A DNA stretch of 64,000 bases from Ruegeria aquimaris (GCF_025751555.1 NZ_JAOWLB010000013.1:61264-125263); one strand, 5' to 3'; numbered from the stretch's first letter, positions 36,835-45,714 are shown. Notes: generated from the letters alone by a model not told the origin. Made by a program: numbers and translations.

Positions 36835-37565
36835 GCGCGCCGGTCGCGCTGATCGTCGGTGCTGGTGACTATATCGGTGCCGCCATCGCGCGCCGGTTTG
36901 CGCGGGGCGGTTTCACGGTCTGCCTCGGGCGTCGAAACGGTGACAAGCTGCTCCCGCTGGTCGAGGATATCCAGTCCGAAGGCGGCCTGGCGCATGGCTA
37001 TGCCATGGACGCGCGGGACGAGGACAGTGTTGTTGATCTCTTCGCCCGGGTCGAGAGCGAAGTCGGGCCGATCGAGGTCGTGATCTTCAATGTCGGTGGC
37101 AATGTCCGCTTTCCCATCCGGGACACCACCGCGCGGGTTTTCCGCAAAGTCTGGGAAATGGCCTGTTTTGCCGGGTTCCTGACCGGAAGAGAAGCGGCGC
37201 GTCATATGGCTCCGCGCGGTCGTGGCAGCATCTTTTTCACCGGCGCCAGTGCCTCGATGCGCGGCAATCCGGGGTTTGCGGCCTTTGCTGCTGGCAAGGC
37301 CGGGCTGCGCGCGCTGGCGCAGAGCATGGCCAAGGAGCTTGGGCCTCAGAACATCCATGTCGCGCATCTGGTCATCGACGCGGGCGTCGATACCGCCTTT
37401 GTCCGGGAACGGATGCAGCAGGCGGGCCGCGATCCTGATACACTGCCACCAGACACGCTGATGTCGCCGGATTCGGTGGCCGAGGCTTATTGGATGCTGC
37501 ACCAGCAGACACGGGATGCCTGGAGTTTTGAGTTGGACCTGCGGCCCTTTGGAGAAAGATGGTAA
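36831..37565 (+). CDS. atypical SDR lacking the catalytic tyrosine
   Basis: This is a 244-residue SDR-fold protein. The nucleotide motif is GAGDYIGAAIA and the Ser of the active site is in FTGASAS. The usual YxxxK reads FAAGK, with Phe in place of Tyr. NAG is replaced by NVGG. It may therefore be non-catalytic, or use another residue. It lies between GST and HCCA isomerase with overlaps at both ends. Confidence 0.8.
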   Translation: MSAPVALIVGAGDYIGAAIARRFARGGFTVCLGRRNGDKLLPLVEDIQSEGGLAHGYAMDARDEDSVVDLFARVESEVGPIEVVIFNVGGNVRFPIRDTTARVFRKVWEMACFAGFLTGREAARHMAPRGRGSIFFTGASASMRGNPGFAAFAAGKAGLRALAQSMAKELGPQNIHVAHLVIDAGVDTAFVRERMQQAGRDPDTLPPDTLMSPDSVAEAYWMLHQQTRDAWSFELDLRPFGERW

Positions 37566-38173
37566 TGCAAGAGATTGAGTTCGTTTATGATTTCGGCAGC
37601 CCAAATGCCTATCTCGTGCATCGGGTCTTGCCCGCGCTGGCTGCACGCAATGGGGCTGTTGTGCGCCCGTCTCCGGTGTTGTTGGGCGGAGTTTTCAAGG
37701 CGACGAATAACCAATCCCCGATGGAGGCGTTTTCGCGCGTCCGTCACAAGCTGACTTATCAGGCACTGGAGCTGCAACGCTTCGTGCGGCGCCACGGCCT
37801 TGTGTTCCACATGAACCCGCATTTCCCGGTCAATACGCTCCTGCCCATGCGTGGAGCGATTTTTGCGCGCGGAAAAGATTGGGAAAACAGCTATATGGAT
37901 GCCATGTTTAATGCGATGTGGGTGCATGGCCAGAACCTTTCCGAACGACATGTCTTCGAAGAGGTGCTGCGAGAGAGCGGCCTGCCTGTGCGGCGCACGC
38001 TGGAGGCGGTCGAGACGCCCGAGGTCAAGCAGGCACTGGTCGATGCAACGGCAAGGGCAGTGGAACGCGGCGTGTTCGGTGCGCCCTCCATGCTGCTGAA
38101 GGACGAGCTGTTTTTTGGCAAGGACTCGCTGCCGGATCTGGAGTTCGAGTTGGAAAAGGCTAGCCAGGGGTAA
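37559..38173 (+). CDS. 2-hydroxychromene-2-carboxylate isomerase-like (DsbA fold)
   Basis: This is a 204-residue protein of the HCCA isomerase/kappa-GST family, which uses glutathione in naphthalene-type breakdown. The motif FVYDFGSPNAYL places Ser where DsbA has Cys, and VFGAPSM is the cis-Pro loop. The start may be 37559 or the ATG at 37565; the first has GGAG at closer spacing. It overlaps the SDR stop and, at its own end, the convergent IclR gene by 14 bp. No naphthalene dioxygenase is nearby, so the substrate is open. Confidence 0.82.
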   Translation: MVMQEIEFVYDFGSPNAYLVHRVLPALAARNGAVVRPSPVLLGGVFKATNNQSPMEAFSRVRHKLTYQALELQRFVRRHGLVFHMNPHFPVNTLLPMRGAIFARGKDWENSYMDAMFNAMWVHGQNLSERHVFEEVLRESGLPVRRTLEAVETPEVKQALVDATARAVERGVFGAPSMLLKDELFFGKDSLPDLEFELEKASQG

Positions 38174-38963
38174 GGCTCAGAGCCTTTCCTGCCGCGATCA
38201 GCAGCGGTGCATAGGTGTTTTCCAGTTCCTCGACCGTGATATGAAAGCTGGGGCCGCCCACGTTGAGGCCGTGCACCCGGCTACCGCCCAGCGAGACCAC
38301 CGGCACAGCGATGGCATTCACATCGGCGCGCCAGTCGCCATAGCCGGAGCAATAGCCACGCGCACGGTACTGTTCGACCGCGTTGCGGGCTTCAGCCTCC
38401 AGCGCTGCGATCTGTTGACCCGTATCCCGTGCACCCGCCTGAATTGCCGCGCTCCGATCTTCCTCGGTCATACCCGCCAGAATGGCGCGCCCCATTGCGG
38501 AGCGGAACAGCGGCAGGCGGGAGCCGACATGCATGCTGAGCGAGACATTCTCGCGCGAGCGCGAGACCGCGACATAGACCGCTTCGGCTCTGTGCGCCTC
38601 TCCCAATGCGGCGGTAATATAGGGGTTGGCACCTGCGCGCAGGCTGCGCAACACTTCGGCGGCGCGGTCGCAGATATCCATGCCCGCCAGCACGCCCATG
38701 CCCAGTTGCAACACGCCCACGCCCAACCGATAGGCGCCGCTTTGGCGGTCCTGCACCAGATAGCCCAGCTGGCACAGAGTATGGGTCAGGCGCGAGACGG
38801 TGGGTTTGGGCAGGCCGGTCCGCTCGGACAGGTCGGTATTGGTCAGTAGCACCTCGCCGGGGCGAAAGCTGCGCAACACATCCAGCCCCCGCGCCAGCGC
38901 GGTGACAAAGTTGCGATCCTTGCCCTCGGCCAGCCCGTCCATATCGCCGCCCTGCCCGCTCAC
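38160..38963 (-). CDS. IclR-family transcriptional regulator
   Basis: This is a 267-residue regulator. The N-terminal winged helix (LRSFRPGEVLLTNTDLSERT, then GLPKPTVSRLTHTLCQLGYL) is followed by an IclR effector domain (RLPLFRSAMGRAIL). It is the last gene of the eight-gene acyl-CoA operon, overlapping the kinase-like gene by 4 bp. IclR regulators in such operons usually respond to a pathway acid or acyl-CoA and control the operon itself. Confidence 0.9.
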   Translation of the reverse strand: MSGQGGDMDGLAEGKDRNFVTALARGLDVLRSFRPGEVLLTNTDLSERTGLPKPTVSRLTHTLCQLGYLVQDRQSGAYRLGVGVLQLGMGVLAGMDICDRAAEVLRSLRAGANPYITAALGEAHRAEAVYVAVSRSRENVSLSMHVGSRLPLFRSAMGRAILAGMTEEDRSAAIQAGARDTGQQIAALEAEARNAVEQYRARGYCSGYGDWRADVNAIAVPVVSLGGSRVHGLNVGGPSFHITVEELENTYAPLLIAAGKALSLTPG

Positions 38964-39988
38964 CCGCGCAGCGCCCTCAGCCCGTTTTGCGCGAATACGC
39001 CCACATACTGACCCAGCCGACGGGCGCGTTCGGGATTTGACGCATTGCCATCGAGCGCGCGTTTATAGACGCCCTGGATGATCGCCGCCATCCGGAAGAA
39101 GTTGAAGGCAAGGTAGAAGCCGAACCGGTCGATCCCGCCGATCCCGCGCCGCGCGCAGTAAGCGGCGATGAACTCGGCATCGGTGGGTAGGCCCAGCGCG
39201 GCACGGTCGACACCGGCCAGCCCGCGCCCCTCCTTGCCCGGCGGCATCTGCCATTGCATGATCACGGCAGCCAGATCGGCATAGGGGTGGCCGATCGTAG
39301 ACAGCTCCCAATCCAGCACGCCCAGACAGCGGGTACCGCCCTTTTCGAACATCATGTTGTCGATCCGGTAATCGCCATGCACCAGCGTGCGCTGGCCGTC
39401 ATCCTCGGGCATCTCCTGCCCCAGAGCCTCGATCAGCGCGTCCATATCGGCAATAGTGTCGGTTTCCGAGGCCCGGTATTGCTTGGTCCAGCGTGAGAGC
39501 TGGCGTTCGAAGTAATTGCCCGGCGGGCCGTAATCGGACAGGCCCACCGCGTCGATATCGACCGAATGCAGCGCCGCCAGCACCCGGTTCATCTCGTCGA
39601 TGACGGCGGTGCGGGTGGCGTTGGTCTCGCCCTCCATCGTCGGTTCGTAGAAATTGCGCCCGTCCAGATGCTCCATCACGTAAAAGGCCGAGCCGATCAC
39701 CGTGTCATCCTCGCACAGCAGGTACATGCGCGGCACCGGCACATCCGTGCCCGCCAGCGCGCTTTGCACCCGGAATTCACGATCCACCGCATGGGCGGAT
39801 TTGAGCAAGACTCCGGGTGGCTTGCGCCGCAGCACATAATTCTGCGCGGGTGTTTTCAGCAGAAAGGTCGGGTTCGATTGGCCAACATCGAATTTCCGCG
39901 CCTCCAGCGGCCCGGCATAGCCCGGCAGATGGTCGCGCAGATAGGCATCAACCGCGCTCAGGTCGAGGCTTTGGGTCGTGTCGCTCAT
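38960..39988 (-). CDS. ACAD10/11-N-like phosphotransferase (candidate hydroxyacyl-CoA kinase)
   Basis: This is a 342-residue protein of the aminoglycoside-phosphotransferase fold, in the subgroup fused to acyl-CoA dehydrogenase in animal ACAD10/11 and found as LvaA in levulinate breakdown. The catalytic loop is LVHGDYRIDNMMF and the metal-binding motif LDWELSTIGHPYADL. The N-terminal nucleotide loop is present (FDVGQSNPTFLL, VLRRKPPG). In the known relatives the enzyme phosphorylates a 4-hydroxyacyl-CoA. Here it shares an operon with two acyl-CoA dehydrogenases. Confidence 0.85.
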   Translation of the reverse strand: MSDTTQSLDLSAVDAYLRDHLPGYAGPLEARKFDVGQSNPTFLLKTPAQNYVLRRKPPGVLLKSAHAVDREFRVQSALAGTDVPVPRMYLLCEDDTVIGSAFYVMEHLDGRNFYEPTMEGETNATRTAVIDEMNRVLAALHSVDIDAVGLSDYGPPGNYFERQLSRWTKQYRASETDTIADMDALIEALGQEMPEDDGQRTLVHGDYRIDNMMFEKGGTRCLGVLDWELSTIGHPYADLAAVIMQWQMPPGKEGRGLAGVDRAALGLPTDAEFIAAYCARRGIGGIDRFGFYLAFNFFRMAAIIQGVYKRALDGNASNPERARRLGQYVGVFAQNGLRALRG

Positions 39989-39998
39989 ATCCTGTCCC

Positions 39999-40649
39999 TC
40001 AACTATAGCTCAGCATATCCGCATGGGCCGGTTGGGCAAAATGCGGGGTTGCGTTGAATTCATGCAAAAAGAAGGCGCGCGGGGTAAAGATGAACCGCGA
40101 TATGGCGGTGTTCTTAACTTGCAGGTTCAGCGCGATCATCTGCTCGGGCGGCGCGCTCAGCGCGGCGGCGGTCAGTTGCCCGATGGCCCCGCCCGAGCTG
40201 ATCACCAGCACCCGTTCGGCCCCCTCGCGGGTGGCCTGCTGGCGCGCGGCCTCGATCCGGGCGGTGAACTGGGTCCAGCTTTCGCGCGCGCCCGCAACCC
40301 CGCCACCCTGCCATTCGCGCAAAACATCCCGCAGGGTGCGGAAATGCGTCTTGCGGTCATGCTGCACCGGATCGGGAATGGTGCCGCCGAACTTCACCCG
40401 CAACAGGTCGTGGAAATCGTACTCGTTCCAGCCCGCGTGTTCCTCGGGCGCGTCCGTGAACCCCATGCTGCGCAGGGTCTCCTTCTGCCGCGCCAGTGTG
40501 CCAGTGACCAGCCGGTCGGGCACCCAGCCCATCTCGCGCAACGCAGCACCCACCAGTTCCGACTGCCGATGACCCAACTCGCTCAGCCGGTCATAGTTGT
40601 CCGACCCGAACGAGGCCTGCGCATGGCGGATGACGATCAGTTCCGCCAT
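39999..40649 (-). CDS. histidine phosphatase family protein
   Basis: This 216-residue phosphoglycerate-mutase-fold enzyme has the RHAQ motif (LIVIRHAQASFG) in place of the common RHG, with conserved RQKETLRSM and the late SSGGAIGQL (replacing the usual GHGG). Phosphatases of this branch act on small phosphate esters. Being 3 bp from the NMO gene and 10 bp from the kinase gene, it could act on a phosphorylated intermediate or by-product of the operon. Confidence 0.82.
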   Translation of the reverse strand: MAELIVIRHAQASFGSDNYDRLSELGHRQSELVGAALREMGWVPDRLVTGTLARQKETLRSMGFTDAPEEHAGWNEYDFHDLLRVKFGGTIPDPVQHDRKTHFRTLRDVLREWQGGGVAGARESWTQFTARIEAARQQATREGAERVLVISSGGAIGQLTAAALSAPPEQMIALNLQVKNTAISRFIFTPRAFFLHEFNATPHFAQPAHADMLSYS

Positions 40650-40652
40650 GGC

Positions 40653-41654
40653 TCAACCGGTGAATTCGGCGGCCAGCCGCGCGCCCGCCGCGCGATACTC
40701 GCGGTCGATCCGGTCCACCAGATCACCCACCGGCACGATCTGGTGCACATCGCCCACGCCCTGCCCCGAGCCCCAGATCTCTTTCCAAGCCTTGGGCTTG
40801 GAGGAGCCCTGGCTGAAATTCATTGAACTGGCATCGGCCGAAGGCAGGTTGTCGGGATCCATCCCGGCGCGTTCCACCGATTTCTTAAGGTAGTTGCCGT
40901 GTACCCCGGTAAAGAGCGAGGAATAGACGATATCCTCGGCGGTGCTGTCGACGATCATCTGCTTGTATTCGGGCTGCGCATTGGCCTCATTCGTGGCGAT
41001 GAAGGGCGAACCCATATAGCCGAAATCGGCCCCCATGGCGCGGGCGGCCAGCAGGCTTTCGCCACAGGCGATGGCGCCCGACAGGGCCAGCGGCCCGTCG
41101 AACCACGACCGGATTTCACGGATCAGTGCCAGTGGCGATTGCTGCCCGGCGTGCCCCCCGGCGCCTGCGGCCACGGCGATCAGCCCGTCGGCGCCCTTTT
41201 CGATGGCTTTCTTGGCGAAGGTGTTGTTGATCACGTCATGCAGCACCACGCCGCCACAGCTATGCGCGGCCTCGTTCACCTCGACCCGGGCACCCAGCGA
41301 GGTGATCCAGATCGGCACGTTCCAACGGCTACAGATCTCCAGATCCCGCTCCAGCCGCCCGTTCGAGCGGTGCACGATCTGGTTTACCGCAAAAGGCGCC
41401 GCCGGGTGGTCGGGGTTGTCCTGGTTGTGGCGGTCCAGTTCCTCGGTGATGCGTTTCAGCCAGGCCTCGAGCAGCGGTGGCTCGCCCTCGCCCTCGCGCG
41501 CGTTGAGTGCCGGGAACGCCCCCACGATCCCTGCCTTGCATTGCGCGATCACCAGATCGGGCACCGAGATGATGAAAAGCGGCGAGCCGATCAGCGGAAT
41601 GCGCAGGCCGCGCAGAGCAGGCGGCAGATGGCTTTCGTCACGGGTCCAGGTCAT
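40653..41654 (-). CDS. nitronate monooxygenase/2-nitropropane dioxygenase-like flavoprotein
   Basis: This is a 333-residue TIM-barrel flavoprotein. Motifs include PLIGSPLFIISVPDLV, GADGLIAVAAGAGGHAGQQS and GGHAG, as in NMO enzymes. Related genes in fatty-acid operons (often called NMO or enoyl reductase-like) have unproven substrates. The ATG at 41654 follows GAGAG; an upstream ATG at 41786 would overlap the SDR gene. Its function in the operon is unknown. Confidence 0.82.
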   Translation of the reverse strand: MTWTRDESHLPPALRGLRIPLIGSPLFIISVPDLVIAQCKAGIVGAFPALNAREGEGEPPLLEAWLKRITEELDRHNQDNPDHPAAPFAVNQIVHRSNGRLERDLEICSRWNVPIWITSLGARVEVNEAAHSCGGVVLHDVINNTFAKKAIEKGADGLIAVAAGAGGHAGQQSPLALIREIRSWFDGPLALSGAIACGESLLAARAMGADFGYMGSPFIATNEANAQPEYKQMIVDSTAEDIVYSSLFTGVHGNYLKKSVERAGMDPDNLPSADASSMNFSQGSSKPKAWKEIWGSGQGVGDVHQIVPVGDLVDRIDREYRAAGARLAAEFTG

Positions 41655-41667
41655 GTCTTTCACTCTC

Positions 41668-42597
41668 TCATGCTCCCCAGGGCAGGTCGATGCCACGCGC
41701 CTCGGCGGCCTTGCGGGCGTATTTGCGGGTCTGGCTGAACGCGTCGGTAAATTCGCGCTTGCCCTCCTCATCCTGCACCGATGCAAAGCGGGCGGCGATC
41801 TCCTCGGGCGTGTTGGCGCTGCCTTCCAACAGGATGCCTTCGGTCTCGAAAATGCGGGTCTGCGCGTAACAGCCCGCCCCGGCGCAAAGGATCACGCGCG
41901 AGGGCGCGTCCTCGCTCACCAGATACAGAAGGCCCGGCGTGATCGTTTCGGGCGCCAGCAGCGCCAGCGCCTGTTCGGGGATCAGCGCCTCGGTCATCCG
42001 GGTCGCGGCGGTCGGCGCCAGACAGTTGACGCGGATATTGTCGCGCGCGCCTTCGAGATGCAGCACGTTCATCAGGCCCATCATGGCGGCCTTGGCCGCA
42101 CCATAGTTGGCCTGCCCGAAATTGCCGTAAAGCCCCGAGGCGGAGGAGGTGAAGACCACCCGGCCATAGCCCTGTTCGCGCATGATCGGCCAACAGGCAT
42201 GGGCCACATTGGCGCTGCCGATCAGATGCACGTCGATCACCTTGCGGAAATCGCCCATGCTCATCTTGGCAAAGCTCTTGTCGCGCAGGATGCCGGCGTT
42301 GTTGACCACGATATCGACGCGGCCCCATTGGGACATGGTCTGGGCAACCATGTCAGCCACCTGCGCCTCGTCCGCCACATCGGCCCCGTGCGCGATGGCG
42401 TCGCCGCCCATGGCGCGAATCTCCTCGACCACCGCCTGCGCGGCGTCGGACGAGGCACCGGTGCCATCGGTCGCGGCCCCCAGATCGTTGATCACCACCC
42501 TGGCGCCGCGCGCGGCCAGTCCCAGCGCATGGGCGCGTCCTAGACCCGCGCCCGATCCGGTGACAATCGCCACCCGTCCGTCGAAACGAATGTCCAT
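41668..42597 (-). CDS. SDR, (3R)-hydroxyacyl-CoA dehydrogenase-like (MFE-2 type)
   Basis: This is a 309-residue SDR. The TGSGAGLG Rossmann motif, NNAG, SSASG and YGAAK are intact. The extended C-terminus and sequence (RAHALGLAARGARVVINDLG) resemble the dehydrogenase part of peroxisomal multifunctional enzyme 2. It would oxidise 3-hydroxyacyl-CoA. The start at 42597 has a GGGGGCGGGG stretch upstream. It lies 10 bp after the preceding SDR. Confidence 0.87.
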   Translation of the reverse strand: MDIRFDGRVAIVTGSGAGLGRAHALGLAARGARVVINDLGAATDGTGASSDAAQAVVEEIRAMGGDAIAHGADVADEAQVADMVAQTMSQWGRVDIVVNNAGILRDKSFAKMSMGDFRKVIDVHLIGSANVAHACWPIMREQGYGRVVFTSSASGLYGNFGQANYGAAKAAMMGLMNVLHLEGARDNIRVNCLAPTAATRMTEALIPEQALALLAPETITPGLLYLVSEDAPSRVILCAGAGCYAQTRIFETEGILLEGSANTPEEIAARFASVQDEEGKREFTDAFSQTRKYARKAAEARGIDLPWGA

Positions 42598-42607
42598 CCC
42601 CGCCCCC

Positions 42608-43426
42608 TTACAGCGCCTTTTCAAAGATGTTGCGGCCGGACATCACGTTGATTCCGCCCGAGACCGGGATCACCGCCCCGGTGACATAGGCGCCGCCGCG
42701 CCCGCAAAGGAACAGCATGCACCCGGCGATATCCTCGTCCCGACCCACCCGGCGCAGCGGCACGTCGCTGCCGACCTTGGCGCGTTTCTCCTCGTCAGCG
42801 GTGGCAAAGGCCGTCATCCGCGACACGAAGGGCCCCGGCGCCAAGGCGTTGACGGTGACGGCATAGGGCGACAATTCCTTGGCCATGATCTTGGTCAGAT
42901 GGATCACCGCCGCCTTCGACGCCGCATAGCTGTAGGCGCCATCGCCCATCGGCACCTCGCCCATGACCGAGCCCACATTGACGACCCGCGCCGGATCATC
43001 GACCGAGCCGCTTTGCATCAGCATCGGCAACAGCTTCTGGGTCAGATCAAAGACGCCGGCCACATTGACGGACATCACCTTTTCCCAAGCCTCATGCGGA
43101 AACTGACCCATAGGCGCACCCCAGGTGACACCAGAGTTGTTCATCAGGATATCAAGGGTTTCGGTGCGACTCTTTACCTCCGCAACCAGCGCGTCGATAC
43201 CCTCCTTGCTGCCCACGTCGCCCGCGAACCCCTCGGCCGTGCCCGGGGCACCCAGCGCGTTCAGCTCGGCAGCGACCGCTTCACAGGCATCGCCCTTGCG
43301 CGAGGCGATCAGCACGCGCGCGCCTGCCCGCACCAGCGCCTCGGCTGCCATGCGCCCGATGCCGGTGGCGCCGCCGGTGACCAGCGCGGTCTTGTCATGC
43401 AGGGAAAACAATGTCTCAGGTGTCAT
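42608..43426 (-). CDS. short-chain dehydrogenase/reductase (FabG-like)
   Basis: This is a 272-residue SDR with TGGATGIG, NNSG, a Ser-containing NVGSVMG in place of the common SS motif, and YAASK. In NVGSVMG the catalytic Ser is expected at GSV. It belongs to the broad 3-oxoacyl reductase/gluconate dehydrogenase group. It is third in the operon, 9 bp after the second acyl-CoA dehydrogenase. Confidence 0.87.
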   Translation of the reverse strand: MTPETLFSLHDKTALVTGGATGIGRMAAEALVRAGARVLIASRKGDACEAVAAELNALGAPGTAEGFAGDVGSKEGIDALVAEVKSRTETLDILMNNSGVTWGAPMGQFPHEAWEKVMSVNVAGVFDLTQKLLPMLMQSGSVDDPARVVNVGSVMGEVPMGDGAYSYAASKAAVIHLTKIMAKELSPYAVTVNALAPGPFVSRMTAFATADEEKRAKVGSDVPLRRVGRDEDIAGCMLFLCGRGGAYVTGAVIPVSGGINVMSGRNIFEKAL

Positions 43427-43435
43427 GATAAATCC

Positions 43436-44551
43436 TTAAAATCCGCGCGCTTGCGCAACGATGTTTGCGTGATATCCGTAATCGCCCAGCCATTCGGCCC
43501 CGACGCGCGCGCGTTTCATGTAGAAGCCCATATCGAATGCGTCGGTCATGCCGATGCCACCATGCATCTGCACCCCCTCCTGCACTGCGCGCTGTGCGGT
43601 GTCGGTGGCGCGTGCCTTGGCCAGCGACACGGCCAGCGCGGCATTCTCGGGGTCTTCGTCCAGCATCCGGCCCGCGTTCAGGATCGCCGAGGCGGTCACC
43701 TCGCATTCGCACCAGAGATGCGCGGCGCGGTGTTGCAGCGCCTGAAACGCACCAATTGGCACCCCGAACTGCTTGCGTTCCTTGAGATATTCGACGGTCA
43801 TGCCAAAGGCGCCTGCGGCCAGCCCGGCCATCTCGGCCGCCAGCGCCGCCTGACCGGCGCGCAGCGCGGGGGCCAGAACGGTCATCGCGTCATCAACCTG
43901 GCCCAGCACATCCTCACCCGTAGCGATCACATCGGCAAAGGTGATCCGCGCCGCGTCACGGCTGTCGATCATCGCCTGCCCCTCGCGGGTGATGCCGTCG
44001 CGGTCAGCGGGCAGGTCGAACAGGGTCAGCCCCGCATCGGTTCGTGCCAGCACCAGCAGCCGGTCTGCATTGGCCCCGTCCACCACAAACCGCTTTTCGC
44101 CGTTCAGGCGGAACCCGTTGCCCTCGGCCCGCGCCTGCATCTGCGTGGCCTCGGGGTCGAACTTGGCGCCCTCGTCGATGGCCAGCGCATAGGTGACCTC
44201 GCCGCTGGCGATCCGAGCCAGCGCCTGTACCGCGCGGGCATCCGACACTTGCCGCAGCGCGGTGGCAGCGATCACCGCCGTGGACAGAAACGGCGAGGCG
44301 ACCAGCGTCTTGCCCATCTCGCCGGCCAGCGCGCAGGCGGCGGCGTGGCCCATGTCGCTGCCCCCGGCCTCTTCGGGGACCAGTACCCCGGCCCAGCCCA
44401 TCGCGGCCATTCCCGACCAGAGCGCCCGGTCCTGCGTCTGTCCCGCATCCCGCAGCCCGCGCAGATGCGCCACCGGGGCGGCCTGATCCAGGAAACCGCG
44501 CGCGGCATCGGCCAGCATGACCTCTTCTTCTGTACGTACCAGTTTTGCCAT
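43436..44551 (-). CDS. acyl-CoA dehydrogenase (second subunit-like)
   Basis: This is a 371-residue acyl-CoA dehydrogenase. The middle domain is degenerate compared with classic enzymes (YALAIDEGAKFDP, NGEKRFVVDG). The C-terminal helix bundle is typical (YLKERKQFGVPIGAFQALQH, MHGGIGMTDAFDMGFYMKRA). The arrangement 5 bp after a second ACAD gene fits heteromeric ACADs, in which one chain supplies the catalytic base and the other part of the FAD site. Confidence 0.88.
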   Translation of the reverse strand: MAKLVRTEEEVMLADAARGFLDQAAPVAHLRGLRDAGQTQDRALWSGMAAMGWAGVLVPEEAGGSDMGHAAACALAGEMGKTLVASPFLSTAVIAATALRQVSDARAVQALARIASGEVTYALAIDEGAKFDPEATQMQARAEGNGFRLNGEKRFVVDGANADRLLVLARTDAGLTLFDLPADRDGITREGQAMIDSRDAARITFADVIATGEDVLGQVDDAMTVLAPALRAGQAALAAEMAGLAAGAFGMTVEYLKERKQFGVPIGAFQALQHRAAHLWCECEVTASAILNAGRMLDEDPENAALAVSLAKARATDTAQRAVQEGVQMHGGIGMTDAFDMGFYMKRARVGAEWLGDYGYHANIVAQARGF

Positions 44552-44556
44552 CTGCC

Positions 44557-45714
44557 CTACCCCGGAAGCCCAAGAACGCGTTTGGAAATGATCGACAGCA
44601 TCACCTCGGAGGTGCCGCCCTCGATCGAATTGGCCTTGGTCCGCAGCCAGTTGGGCGCGCGCCCGTCCTCCCAGACCAGCGCGTCGGACCCGCCCGCCGC
44701 CATCACCAGTTCCAGATTGCGCTTGTTCAGCTCGGTTCCCATGTATTTCAGCATGGCCGAGGCATCGCCCGCGCCCTGCCCGGCCTCGGCCTGATCCTTG
44801 TAGCGCTCCAGTGTCAGCGCCACCGCCAGCCCATCCACCTCGGCCCGCATCGCATCGGCGCGCAGCACCGTGTCGGTGCTGCCGCTGTCGGCCAGCACTG
44901 CGCCAAGTGCGCGGCCCGAGCCCATGGTGCCACCCGCGGCCGATATCATCTCGCGTTCGTGCGTCAGCAGGTATTTGGCCACGTCCCAGCCGCGATTGAC
45001 CTCGCCTACCACCTGTTCGCGCGGTACCTCGACATTGTCAAAGAAGGTCTCGCAAAACGGCGACGCGCCCGAGATCAGCTTGATCGGCCGCGTGGTCACG
45101 CCCGGGCTGGTCATGTCGAGCAGGATGAAGGAAATGCCCTTGTGCTTGGGCGCCTCGCGGTCGGTGCGCAGCAACGCAAAGATCCAGTCGGCCTGATCGG
45201 CGTAAGAGGTCCAGATCTTCTGCCCGTTGACCAGCCAGTGATCGCCCTTGTCCTCGGCCCGGCTTTGCACATTTGCCAGATCCGATCCCGCGCCCGGCTC
45301 GGAATAGCCCTGACACCAGCGGATTTCGCCGCGCGCGATGGGCGGCAGGTAATGCAGCTTCTGCTCATGCGTGCCGAAATGCAAAAGCGCCGGTCCCAGC
45401 ATCCAGATGCCAAAGCTTTGCAGCGGATAGCGCGCGTTCAGGCGGCGCATTTCCTGGTGGAACACCTTCTCCTGATCGCGGTTCAACCCGGCGCCGCCAT
45501 ACTCGACCGGCCAGGTCGGCACCGTATACCCCTTGCTGACGCAACGTTGCAGCCAGGTACGCTGCGCTTCTGACGTAAAGTTCCAGTTCTTGCCGCCCCA
45601 GCAAATGCTAGCCTCGTCATTGCGGCCATCGCGCATGTCTGCGGGGCAATTCGCCTCCAGCCAGGCGCGCAGCTCGTCGCGGAAGGCGGCAATCGCCCTA
45701 TCCTCTTCGGCCAT
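44557..45714 (-). CDS. acyl-CoA dehydrogenase (FadE6/17-like)
   Basis: This is a 385-residue acyl-CoA dehydrogenase. Motifs are GYTVPTWPVEYGGAGL, WCQGYSEPGAGSDLA and LVNGQKIWTSYADQADW; IEGGTSEVMLSIISKRVLG lies at the C-terminus. The ATG at 45714 follows GGGGAGGAG. It heads the eight-gene operon. With the kinase-like gene it recalls ACAD10/11 systems; the substrate remains undefined. Confidence 0.9.
   Translation of the reverse strand: MAEEDRAIAAFRDELRAWLEANCPADMRDGRNDEASICWGGKNWNFTSEAQRTWLQRCVSKGYTVPTWPVEYGGAGLNRDQEKVFHQEMRRLNARYPLQSFGIWMLGPALLHFGTHEQKLHYLPPIARGEIRWCQGYSEPGAGSDLANVQSRAEDKGDHWLVNGQKIWTSYADQADWIFALLRTDREAPKHKGISFILLDMTSPGVTTRPIKLISGASPFCETFFDNVEVPREQVVGEVNRGWDVAKYLLTHEREMISAAGGTMGSGRALGAVLADSGSTDTVLRADAMRAEVDGLAVALTLERYKDQAEAGQGAGDASAMLKYMGTELNKRNLELVMAAGGSDALVWEDGRAPNWLRTKANSIEGGTSEVMLSIISKRVLGLPG

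Noticed and set aside
42182..44794. 870-codon plus-strand open frame
   Set aside because: It lies antisense to four intact genes of the acyl-CoA operon; its composition (His/Arg/Gln-rich) is that of the reverse frame of GC-rich codons and no domain is visible.
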